Source of the DNA: Larkinella punicea
Lineage (GTDB): Bacteria; Bacteroidota; Bacteroidia; Cytophagales; Spirosomataceae
Assembly (NCBI RefSeq): GCF_003334855.1
Contig: NZ_QOWE01000004.1
Location: 174,849 to 238,848, forward strand
Direction: 5' to 3'
Length of the DNA stretch: 64,000 nt
Shown: positions 53,688 to 62,700 of the stretch, one piece after another
Layout: each line of letters starts with the position of its first letter
How positions within the stretch are numbered: the stretch's first letter is position 1
Notes under the pieces: generated by a model
Told to the model about the DNA's origin: nothing
Databases searched by the model: none
The model's input: only the letters and a program-made list of their open reading frames with translations
Program-made: the position numbers and the translations under genes

Positions 53688-54458
53688 ATGGAAGTACTGC
53701 AAATCGATGTAGGTGGTAAACTCGCTCACTTTCGCAAATACTATGCGAACAATACCGCCATGAGTTTCAGCATACCGCCCCGTACGACCCTGATGGGTAT
53801 GCTGGCCAGTATGTTGGGGCGATCCCGCGATAGCTACTACGACGAACTGGCTTCGGAGCGAATCCGAATCGGTGTCCGCGTGATGCAGCCAATTAAGAAA
53901 ACGTTTCACCGGCTTAATCTCCTGAAGATTGTCGGTAAAGGTGATTTTGACGGTTCAAATGGCCGGATTCAAACCCCGTTTGAAATCGTGAGTGGATTGA
54001 GTATCAGCCGCGACATGGTGATATACCGGCTATATGTTGCCTGCCACGAAATGGGTGATGAGACTTTCCAGTCGTTGAAACAGGCCGTATTAGAACGTCA
54101 GTTTCAGTATGCCCTCACATTTGGCACTGCGAATTTTACGGCATCCCTACTTTCAGCAACTCTTATTACGGATGTCCAACTGACAGACTCGGACGATTGG
54201 GTACACATGCATTCGGCCATGCCTTCAGAAGCGGTTGATGAACTGGATTTTGACCGGCAACGAACGGAAGATACGCTTCAATCAATTGAAGAAGAATTGC
54301 TACCCGGTGACTTTGTGGCAAATTTCGACCGCGAACTCCGGCGGATGGATCGGGTGCTATTTTCGACAACGGCATCGGGTATACGAGTGCGGCTAAACAA
54401 ACCGCATTACAGATTGATTCAGGCTGGCGAAATCCAGCATATTCTGTTTATGGAATGA
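53688..54458 (+). CDS. cas5: CRISPR-associated protein Cas5 (Cas5h/I-B type)
   Basis: This 256-residue RAMP protein caps the 5' handle of the crRNA in Cascade. The N-terminal MEVLQIDVGGKLAHFRKYYANNTAMSFSIPPRTTLMGMLASMLGRSRDSYY is the typical Cas5 beginning, with the PPRTTLMGMLA motif. The stop codon overlaps the cas3 start (ATGA), giving coupled translation. A processing role (as in I-C Cas5d) is unlikely because a Cas6 is present. Confidence 0.94.
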   Translation: MEVLQIDVGGKLAHFRKYYANNTAMSFSIPPRTTLMGMLASMLGRSRDSYYDELASERIRIGVRVMQPIKKTFHRLNLLKIVGKGDFDGSNGRIQTPFEIVSGLSISRDMVIYRLYVACHEMGDETFQSLKQAVLERQFQYALTFGTANFTASLLSATLITDVQLTDSDDWVHMHSAMPSEAVDELDFDRQRTEDTLQSIEEELLPGDFVANFDRELRRMDRVLFSTTASGIRVRLNKPHYRLIQAGEIQHILFME

Positions 54459-56911
54459 CTATCTTCTACTCCCATAGCAAGCAGAATCCAGACGGTACAA
54501 CGTATGGCTCCAAGCATCTTGTCGACCACACAATGGCCGTAACCGACAAGGCCTTACGGTCATTTCACACACACGTAACGATGCAAACGAACCTGCCACT
54601 GACCGATGTGTTACGGCTGGTTGGTTTGTATCATGACCTCGGTAAGTATACCACTCACTTCCAAAACTATCTGCTCAAATCGGGGGAATTCAATCAGGAG
54701 TTGAAGCAACACGCCAAGTTTGGCGGTTTTGCACTTTACCAGAAGTACCATTCGCTGGGTCTCGATAATGTAGCTCTGTGGGCGGCTTACCTGATTATTC
54801 ACCACCATAAAAGTCTGACAGATATCAATGATTTAAAAGGTTATGCAGTGGAGGACAGTACTGAAGAATACATTTTTAATCAGCAAGCTAAAACGATTCA
54901 ATCCGCATTGGAGCAGATTGCGGTTGAGTTGAATGAGCCCGCTTTAGAAAGTTATCTTAAATACCCCGATAAAAAACTGATCAAAACCGTTCGGGATTTA
55001 GAGCGAAAACCGAATATTCAGAATTACTTTCTGATAAGCTACTTGTTTTCACTACTCATTGAATCCGACAAGTTAGATGCTTCTGACACAACAATCTACA
55101 CCCGCAAACCGCTCTCTTCAACCTTAGTCGATCTGCGGCTACAACCAGTGTTGTTCCAGCCGTATACCCCGGAAGAACTGACAACCCTGGGCCAAAACGA
55201 GTTGCGCAGTTATGTACGCGGGGCGGTAATGCAGCATTTGGAAAAGTCGGATATTCTCGAAAAGCGGTTGTTCACTCTGACTGCCCCAACCGGTATAGGT
55301 AAGACGCTAACAGCCCTCGATTTTGCACTCCGGCTTAAAGCGAAAATACGTACCCAGGAACAGTATGAAGCCCAAATTATTTATGCTCTGCCCTTTATCA
55401 ACATCATTGAGCAAGCCATTATTGAATACAAGCGAGTAATCGGCGATCACGGGCAAGTATTGGCTCATTATCAATTTGCGGATGCCCTTGAGCAATTATC
55501 AAGTAAAAAGGATGATGAAGAGAATCAGAGCTGGAATCAGAAAACGATGCTGCTCGATACGTGGCAAAGCGATGTAGTCATTACGACATTTGTGCAGTTT
55601 CTACAGACATTGATTGGCAATCGGAATAAATTATTGAAGAAGTTTCACCACTACGCTGGTGCCATTGTCATTCTGGACGAAGTGCAAACAATCAGGCTGG
55701 AACAGTTACCATTAATTGGAGCTGCGCTGTTTTATGCCGCCAAGTTTCTGAACACACGAATTATCCTAATGACAGCCACTAAGCCTAAAACGTTTGAATT
55801 AGCTAACCGTGAAATCATTGCGAAGGAAGGTGACGTACTTAGTGTAACAGAATTGCTGACTGAACACGAAGCCGTGTTTGCCGCATTTAAGCGAACGAAG
55901 ATCATACCTCTGATTAATCAGCCTATTGTTGATGAAACCGAGTTTGTCGAAAGCTATTTTACACCTAACTGGTCGGTGAACAGATCCTGCTTGATCGTCT
56001 GCAATTTGGTCAAACGATCAGTGGATTTGTTCACTGCCATTCGGGAGTACTTAGGTGACAAAGGCTATCAGAATAAAGTCTACTATTTATCGACCAATAT
56101 CATTCCGGCCCATCGTCTCCGCGTTATCGACCAAGTAAAACTTGACCTTAAGACCGGTTTTAAACCCATTCTAATTGCGACTCAGTGTGTTGAAGCGGGC
56201 GTTGATCTGGATTTCGATATGGGTTTCCGGGATGTCGGCCCGATCGATTCCATCGTGCAGGTAGCAGGCCGTATTAACCGGGAAAATTCGGAGGATCGCC
56301 AGCATTCGCCCTTGTATGTTATCGATTTTGACGACTGCGAAAAAATCTATGACCGGACAACGGCAACGCAATCACGGCAGGCGCTAACTAAAGGTGCAGA
56401 TGAAAACAATGATCAGATTCCCGAAGAAAAATACCTGACACTTATTGGCGAATACTACGATAATCTATCTGCCGACGGCATCAAGTCTTTTAAAACAGCA
56501 CGTGAGATTTTTGGTAGTATGAAACGGCTCAATTACGATAATGAAGATAAAAAAACATACCCGGTTTCGAGTTTTCAGGTGATTGATCAGAAAGGCTTTG
56601 CCGTGTCAGTGTTCATTGAAATCGATGATGAAGCTTCAACTGCTAAAGATGCATTTCTGGACCTCATTTATAAGAAGATGAGCAAAGAAACATTCGATAC
56701 CAACTATAAACTCGCTTTCAATCAGCGGATTATAACCATACCGAAGTACTTATCAAAAGTAAAAGAGCTACAGATGGACAATAACCGCAATCAATTAGTA
56801 GAAGGATTATTCATTGTTAACCGAGATGAAGTGCAGAATTATTATGATGAAATAACCGGCTTTGACCGGCGTAAAGAAAGTGCATCCACAAGCGAAACTT
56901 GTTTTTTCTAA
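54455..56911 (+). CDS. cas3: CRISPR-associated helicase-nuclease Cas3
   Basis: The 818-residue protein fuses an N-terminal HD nuclease (HLVDH 21-25, GLYHDLGKY 57-65, HHHK 116-119) with a superfamily 2 helicase. Walker A is APTGIGKT (277-284), motif II is DEVQ (408-411), motif III TATKP (440-444) and motif VI QVAGRINR. It unwinds and degrades target DNA once Cascade has bound. The signature HD residues are all present, so it should be active. Its first codon overlaps the cas5 stop; it ends 13 bp before cas6, where base composition changes. Confidence 0.95.
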   Translation: MTIFYSHSKQNPDGTTYGSKHLVDHTMAVTDKALRSFHTHVTMQTNLPLTDVLRLVGLYHDLGKYTTHFQNYLLKSGEFNQELKQHAKFGGFALYQKYHSLGLDNVALWAAYLIIHHHKSLTDINDLKGYAVEDSTEEYIFNQQAKTIQSALEQIAVELNEPALESYLKYPDKKLIKTVRDLERKPNIQNYFLISYLFSLLIESDKLDASDTTIYTRKPLSSTLVDLRLQPVLFQPYTPEELTTLGQNELRSYVRGAVMQHLEKSDILEKRLFTLTAPTGIGKTLTALDFALRLKAKIRTQEQYEAQIIYALPFINIIEQAIIEYKRVIGDHGQVLAHYQFADALEQLSSKKDDEENQSWNQKTMLLDTWQSDVVITTFVQFLQTLIGNRNKLLKKFHHYAGAIVILDEVQTIRLEQLPLIGAALFYAAKFLNTRIILMTATKPKTFELANREIIAKEGDVLSVTELLTEHEAVFAAFKRTKIIPLINQPIVDETEFVESYFTPNWSVNRSCLIVCNLVKRSVDLFTAIREYLGDKGYQNKVYYLSTNIIPAHRLRVIDQVKLDLKTGFKPILIATQCVEAGVDLDFDMGFRDVGPIDSIVQVAGRINRENSEDRQHSPLYVIDFDDCEKIYDRTTATQSRQALTKGADENNDQIPEEKYLTLIGEYYDNLSADGIKSFKTAREIFGSMKRLNYDNEDKKTYPVSSFQVIDQKGFAVSVFIEIDDEASTAKDAFLDLIYKKMSKETFDTNYKLAFNQRIITIPKYLSKVKELQMDNNRNQLVEGLFIVNRDEVQNYYDEITGFDRRKESASTSETCFF

Positions 56912-56924
56912 TCGACATAATTCT

Positions 56925-57614
56925 ATGACCCCCACCCTCTCCCAAACCCTCCTCCCCCTCACCACCGTCACCTTTCCTGAAATTGCGCTACGCACGCGCG
57001 ACGGGCACAAGCTCCGGGGGTATTTCGGCGAACTGTTCCGCGAACACTCGCCCATGCTGCACAACCATTACGAAGACGGGAGCCTGCGGTATGCCTACCC
57101 GCTGGTGCAGTACAAAGTCTTGCGGAAGGTGCCTACGCTGGTCGGACTCCAGGACGGGGCCGCGCTCCTGGCCCGGTTGTTTCTGCAGATGCGGGAACTT
57201 GATCTGGACGGACAGCGCATCCCGGTGCTCAGCAAGCACATCCGCCACGAGCAGGTTGCCATCGGGATGAGCGACGATTTACACCAATACCGCTTCGAAA
57301 CGCTCTGGATGGCCCTCAATCAGGACAATTACCGCGACTACCGTGACCGCAACGAAGCCGACCGGAAAGCCCAACTCAAACGGGTGCTGACCAACCAGAT
57401 TCTGATGGTGTTTAAAGACCTCGGCCTATGGCTCGAACCGACCGACCGGATTATGCTCACCCTTTCGGTGCAGGAACGCACCACCCAGTTCAAAAACCAG
57501 ACGATGGTGGCGTTTGCCGGAGCCTTTACCGCCAACGTCATCCTGCCCGACGGCCTGGGCCTCGGCAAGCAGGTCGCCCGCGGCTTCGGGTCCATTGAGC
57601 GAATGAGTGATTGA
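56925..57614 (+). CDS. cas6: CRISPR-associated endoribonuclease Cas6
   Basis: The start at ATG 56925 gives 229 residues; an open upstream part from 56862 overlaps cas3 and is unlikely. Cas6 cleaves the array transcript in each repeat to leave an 8-nt 5' handle, here presumably ATTGAAAC. The glycine-rich loop LGLGKQVARGFGSIER at the C-terminus is the Cas6 hallmark, and the N-terminal half has a ferredoxin-like pattern. Its catalytic His is not certain: H in LHNHYEDG or HIRHEQ are candidates. It is GC-rich, unlike cas3 directly before it. Confidence 0.88.
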   Translation: MTPTLSQTLLPLTTVTFPEIALRTRDGHKLRGYFGELFREHSPMLHNHYEDGSLRYAYPLVQYKVLRKVPTLVGLQDGAALLARLFLQMRELDLDGQRIPVLSKHIRHEQVAIGMSDDLHQYRFETLWMALNQDNYRDYRDRNEADRKAQLKRVLTNQILMVFKDLGLWLEPTDRIMLTLSVQERTTQFKNQTMVAFAGAFTANVILPDGLGLGKQVARGFGSIERMSD

Positions 57615-57656
57615 GCGATTGAGTGCCTATTCCGAAATTCATTCACTCATTCGCTC
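57597..57656. promoter_or_regulatory. 14-bp perfect hairpin between cas6 and cas1
   Basis: GAGCGAATGAGTGA (57597-57610) pairs perfectly with TCACTCATTCGCTC (57643-57656). The left arm includes the last codons of cas6, and the loop repeats the same GAGTGATTGAGCG motifs. In this phylum such purine-rich simple repeats are common between genes. It may lower read-through from the interference genes into cas1-cas2-cas4. Confidence 0.55.
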
Positions 57657-57666
57657 CTCAATAAAA

Positions 57667-58674
57667 ATGCAGCTCCACATCAACACCTACGGCACATATG
57701 TCCACGTCCGGGATCAGCTATTCGAGGTCCGGCGGAAACTGGAAACCGGCGAAATTGAGAAAAAACCGTATTCGGCCCAGAAAGTGACGCACATCATCAT
57801 GACCACCGGCACCTCGCTCAGTACGGATGCCATTCGGCTGGCGATGCAGAACAACGTCGATATTATTTTTGTCGAACAAGACGGCGATCCCATCGGGCGG
57901 GTGTGGCATTCGAAACTGGGCAGCACCACCAAAATCCGGAAAGCCCAACTGGAAGCCAGTTTGTCGGCCGTGGGTGTGCGCTGGATCAAAAGCTGGTTGC
58001 TGACAAAGATGGACAACCAGCTTTCGTTTGTGAAAGACCTCAAAAAACACCGGCCGCAACATGCTGATTTCCTCAACGACAAGCTCACCCGCGTGGAAGC
58101 GTTGTGTGTGTCGGTCAACACGCTGGACGCCGGGCGGGTGGCCGACATCGCCGAAACGCTGCGGGGTCTGGAAGGAACCGCCGGGCGGCTTTATTTCGAA
58201 ACCCTCAGCCACGTGCTGCCCACCGAATACCGGTTTCAGGGTCGCAGCAGCCGACCGGCCCGGGATGCCTTCAATGCGTTTCTGAATTACGCCTACGGTA
58301 TTCTGTACAGCAAAACCGAGAAAAGTCTGATCATTGCCGGAATCGACCCGTACGTGGGCTTTCTGCACCGCGACGATTACAACCAGTTGAGCATGGTCTA
58401 CGACTTTATCGAACCGTACCGCATCTACGCCGACGAGGTGGTTTTTCGATTGTTTTCGGGCAAGAAAGTCAACAAAGCCCACACCAGTCCGCTGGCGAAT
58501 CGGAACGGCGAGCCGGGGGCCACCCTGAACGCGGAAGGCAAGGCCCTGCTGGTGACGGCTTTCAACACATTTATGGACAATGACCCGATCCGGCACCGGG
58601 GCCGCAACCTGTGTCGTAGCCACATCATGCAGTTGGACGCTCATCAGTTTGCCAACAGCCTCATCGAACCTTAA
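57667..58674 (+). CDS. cas1: CRISPR-associated integrase Cas1
   Basis: The start at ATG 57667 (MQLHINTYGTYVHVRDQLFEVRR) gives 335 residues; an upstream in-frame stretch from 57607 runs through the hairpin and is not expected. The catalytic residues are visible: E169 in GLEGTAGRLYFE, H234 in PYVGFLHRDDYNQ and D246/E249 in LVYDFIEPYR-like SMVYDFIEPYR. With Cas2 it inserts new spacers at the leader end of the array. It lies 4 bp before cas2. Confidence 0.97.
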   Translation: MQLHINTYGTYVHVRDQLFEVRRKLETGEIEKKPYSAQKVTHIIMTTGTSLSTDAIRLAMQNNVDIIFVEQDGDPIGRVWHSKLGSTTKIRKAQLEASLSAVGVRWIKSWLLTKMDNQLSFVKDLKKHRPQHADFLNDKLTRVEALCVSVNTLDAGRVADIAETLRGLEGTAGRLYFETLSHVLPTEYRFQGRSSRPARDAFNAFLNYAYGILYSKTEKSLIIAGIDPYVGFLHRDDYNQLSMVYDFIEPYRIYADEVVFRLFSGKKVNKAHTSPLANRNGEPGATLNAEGKALLVTAFNTFMDNDPIRHRGRNLCRSHIMQLDAHQFANSLIEP

Positions 58675-58678
58675 GACC

Positions 58679-58969
58679 ATGATTATCTGGGTACTATACG
58701 ACATTGAAAAGGACAAGGCCCGCACCAGGGCGAGCAAGCTGTGTTTGCAGGCCGGATTATACCGGGTGCAGTTTTCCTGCTTTCTGGGGTCGCTCACCCC
58801 GAATGCAAAGGACACCCTCCGGCTTCAACTGGAAGAGTTGATCGACGAGACGAAAGACCGGGTTTATATTTTCCCGATGAGTCGGGACGAATTGCAGCAA
58901 ACCGATTTGCTGGGACAAGCGTTTGACAAAAAACTGGTGACGGACGAAATCCGCGCCCTCTTTTTCTGA
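58679..58969 (+). CDS. cas2: CRISPR-associated protein Cas2
   Basis: This 96-residue ferredoxin-fold protein bridges two Cas1 dimers. It begins MIIWVLYDIEKDKARTRASKLC, with the conserved Asp at position 8, followed by GLYRVQFSCFLGSLT and DRVYIFPMSRDEL. The start at ATG 58679 follows the cas1 stop by 4 bp; the longer frame upstream lies inside cas1 and is not real. Confidence 0.95.
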   Translation: MIIWVLYDIEKDKARTRASKLCLQAGLYRVQFSCFLGSLTPNAKDTLRLQLEELIDETKDRVYIFPMSRDELQQTDLLGQAFDKKLVTDEIRALFF

Positions 58970-59012
58970 CCCCGCCCAACTCTTCACTCTTCATTCTTAA
59001 CTCTTCATTCCC

Positions 59013-59585
59013 TTGACGCTCACGCCCTCGCATCTGATCGAATACCTGTTCTGCCCCCGGTTTACGTACTTTGAGTATGTCTTACAGATTCCGCAGCATG
59101 AAGAAAAGGACTACAAAGTGATGCGGGGGCGTCACCTGCACGACGAGAAACTGGAGCAGAATAAAGACTACCTGCGCCGACGGTTGGGGGTTATCAACAA
59201 GTATCTGGACCAATACCTGACTAACGACCACATCCGGGGCCGCATCGACGAGGTGCTTGAACTGGCCGATGGCACGATGGCGCCACTGGATTATAAATTT
59301 GCGGAATACAAAGACCGGATTTACGAGACCTACCGGACGCAGTTGTATTGTTACGCCTGGCTGATCGAGGAGAATTTTGACCGTAAGGTGACACGTGGGT
59401 ATCTGGTGTATACGCGGAGCCGGAACAAGGTGATGGAGGTTCCGATTGGCGAGACGGAGTTGGGCGAGATTCGGGCAGCGGCCGAGTCGATTTACCGCAT
59501 CATCGATCAGAATTTTTATCCGAAAGCGACCAAATACAAAGCCCGTTGTGTAACTTGTACGTATCGGAATGTCTGCATCCGGTAA
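59013..59585 (+). CDS. cas4: CRISPR-associated exonuclease Cas4
   Basis: This 190-residue RecB-like nuclease trims prespacers and helps choose PAM-bearing ends. The first Fe-S Cys is in LIEYLFCPRFTYFEY (about residue 14); the last three are in CVTCTYRNVCIR. The nuclease motif shows the Asp in GRIDEVLEL and Asp/Lys in PLDYKFAEYKD, plus QLYCYAWL. No ATG is available between the cas2 stop and the first conserved residues, so the start is the TTG at 59013. The gap before it holds CTCTTCATTC-type simple repeats. Its place last, after cas2, is unusual. Confidence 0.93.
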   Translation: MTLTPSHLIEYLFCPRFTYFEYVLQIPQHEEKDYKVMRGRHLHDEKLEQNKDYLRRRLGVINKYLDQYLTNDHIRGRIDEVLELADGTMAPLDYKFAEYKDRIYETYRTQLYCYAWLIEENFDRKVTRGYLVYTRSRNKVMEVPIGETELGEIRAAAESIYRIIDQNFYPKATKYKARCVTCTYRNVCIR

Positions 59586-59782
59586 AAGGCGTTCCGGCGG
59601 GGAATTTATTAAACGTTGACCCAAAAAAGACCGTAAGTGTCTGATTATTTACCATTTACGTTTTCGGAAAAACCTGTTATTTATGTACAAAACACGTTAT
59701 TTGACGTCCTGTAAAACTAAAAAAGAGCAAAGCGAACCTGCAATTAACTCGCTATCTATCAAAGAATTACCTAACCAGACGA
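59586..59782 (+). promoter_or_regulatory. CRISPR leader
   Basis: The 197 bp between cas4 and the first repeat carry no gene and turn AT-rich. They contain the direct motif GTTATTT twice (in CTGTTATTTATG and ACGTTATTTGACG, 20 bp apart) and should hold the array promoter and the Cas1-Cas2 integration site. The orientation (leader between cas4 and the array, repeats ending in ATTGAAAC) sets transcription to the plus strand. Confidence 0.75.
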
Positions 59783-62700
59783 CTTACTGAGTACCATCCA
59801 GTTGAAGAAGGATTGAAACAGTTCTCGCTCAACGGCGGAAGTACATGGCAGGCGGCTTACTGAGTACCATCCAGTTGAAGAAGGATTGAAACGCAAGGAA
59901 TGACACTTGCCCTCCAAAGCTCTCTATCCTTACTGAGTACCATCCAGTTGAAGAAGGATTGAAACTTACTGTTGCCTTGAATCGGTTCCGGCTTGTCAAT
60001 CTTACTGAGTACCATCCAGTTGAAGAAGGATTGAAACGAATTTCAAGAAATTGAAAAGAACCGACCTGCTCCACTTACTGAGTACCATCCAGTTGAAGAA
60101 GGATTGAAACCTGCCACCCTGAAAACCAGTGTCGTTATACCCGCAGGCTTACTGAGTACCATCCAGTTGAAGAAGGATTGAAACTCGGTCTGCACAATAG
60201 CCCGGACAATGCCCGCCGGGGCTTACTGAGTACCATCCAGTTGAAGAAGGATTGAAACCGAAACAATCAGGATCGTCCGGTAGTGGCTCTATGCTTACTG
60301 AGTACCATCCAGTTGAAGAAGGATTGAAACGGGCGAAGATTGCCCCGGTCGGTGACTGTCCGTTGACTTACTGAGTACCATCCAGTTGAAGAAGGATTGA
60401 AACTTGAACACCTCATTTCCCTGCATGCCTGCGTTTCTGCTTACTGAGTACCATCCAGTTGAAGAAGGATTGAAACTTAACAGTAAGGTGTATATGATCC
60501 AGACCACGGACGCCTTACTGAGTACCATCCAGTTGAAGAAGGATTGAAACTTTTTATAATCCTGCTTCATGACGTACTCGGCCAGAACTTACTGAGTACC
60601 ATCCAGTTGAAGAAGGATTGAAACCTTCCTTCCATGGTATACTCGCCACCCAGCCGGACCCTTACTGAGTACCATCCAGTTGAAGAAGGATTGAAACAGC
60701 GCTTCAAACGAAAAATTCGGCATCAGGTCATCGGCGACCTTCCGGTACTTACTGAGTACCATCCAGTTGAAGAAGGATTGAAACATTTCCCCGGCACCCC
60801 GCCACGGCGGCAGTAGATACTTACTGAGTACCATCCAGTTGAAGAAGGATTGAAACTTTCCAATGGTCTGGGCGGTATGAATCTCGCCTGACCTTACTGA
60901 GTACCATCCAGTTGAAGAAGGATTGAAACTTCTATTCTGCTGCATATGCCGCTACCCCGTAAAATCTTACTGAGTACCATCCAGTTGAAGAAGGATTGAA
61001 ACATTATTAACACTTCCTCAACACCTCCCCGGCCGCGCCTTACTGAGTACCATCCAGTTGAAGAAGGATTGAAACCAGCCCTTCGGGACGCTGATCTTCA
61101 AGTGGAACGAACTTACTGAGTACCATCCAGTTGAAGAAGGATTGAAACACTGAGACTGTCGCAACTGTAGGAAAGAAGGCAGATGCTTACTGAGTACCAT
61201 CCAGTTGAAGAAGGATTGAAACCGACCTCACCCATCGGCACCACGTCATCACTTTCACTTACTGAGTACCATCCAGTTGAAGAAGGATTGAAACATCAAG
61301 CTGCTGAACTGATGGGACTGATTTCGCCAAAGCTTACTGAGTACCATCCAGTTGAAGAAGGATTGAAACAACGATACCATTCAACGCTGTGGCCTGACGA
61401 TTTACCTTACTGAGTACCATCCAGTTGAAGAAGGATTGAAACTGCACCAGCGACACGGCACTCACCGACGAACCGGTACTTACTGAGTACCATCCAGTTG
61501 AAGAAGGATTGAAACGTGTCCATTGCTTTTGCAATCCGAACCAGCGTCTGACTTACTGAGTACCATCCAGTTGAAGAAGGATTGAAACTGATGATCCTCT
61601 ACGTGGTGGCCGGGTGGAATAAATCTTACTGAGTACCATCCAGTTGAAGAAGGATTGAAACAATGACCCCACCGGCAACCGGCGAATAATCCCCATCCTT
61701 ACTGAGTACCATCCAGTTGAAGAAGGATTGAAACGCGGACTGAGGTAATAACCCGTCGTGATCTCAGGCGCTTACTGAGTACCATCCAGTTGAAGAAGGA
61801 TTGAAACAGGAGCGTGTTATTTTTCTACACTCCACACTTTTGCCTTACTGAGTACCATCCAGTTGAAGAAGGATTGAAACAGGAATGTTTACGGGCAAGT
61901 AATAAGAATCGTTTGGACTTACTGAGTACCATCCAGTTGAAGAAGGATTGAAACACGCCATCCGGTCGATGGTGCAGGCGTCCGAAATTTCTTACTGAGT
62001 ACCATCCAGTTGAAGAAGGATTGAAACAATATCTGGGAGAGCCACTGAGTAGAGAGGAATTGACTTACTGAGTACCATCCAGTTGAAGAAGGATTGAAAC
62101 CGGTATCGACTGCCAGCCCGCAGATCGTCAAGATCGGCTTACTGAGTACCATCCAGTTGAAGAAGGATTGAAACAGAGGAAACAACGACACGGCTTACCC
62201 TGTGCTTTGCTTACTGAGTACCATCCAGTTGAAGAAGGATTGAAACCTGTTCACCTGCGTATCGGGGATGCACGACGGCGATCTTACTGAGTACCATCCA
62301 GTTGAAGAAGGATTGAAACTCCTCGTAACTTTCATTAACCCGGATGAAGATGGTCCTTACTGAGTACCATCCAGTTGAAGAAGGATTGAAACGCCAGCTT
62401 TTCGCTGAATTGATTGATCATTGCCGAACTTACTGAGTACCATCCAGTTGAAGAAGGATTGAAACATCAATCCTGAGAGTGCCATTTTTTCGGACGGTTA
62501 ACTTACTGAGTACCATCCAGTTGAAGAAGGATTGAAACGTTCCCGATCCATAGTTGTAAAACTTCTGAGGATCCTTACTGAGTACCATCCAGTTGAAGAA
62601 GGATTGAAACCGGATCTTCTCCAGCAGAGCCGTCGAAAACAGTTCTTCTTACTGAGTACCATCCAGTTGAAGAAGGATTGAAACTTTATCCGTGAGGTTT

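Noticed and set aside
57718..58815. 365-codon minus-strand ORF over cas1
   Set aside because: Antisense shadow of cas1 and cas2; no family features.
59586..59782. Possible tracr-like anti-repeat in the leader
   Set aside because: No sequence complementary to the repeat was seen, and type I systems do not need one.
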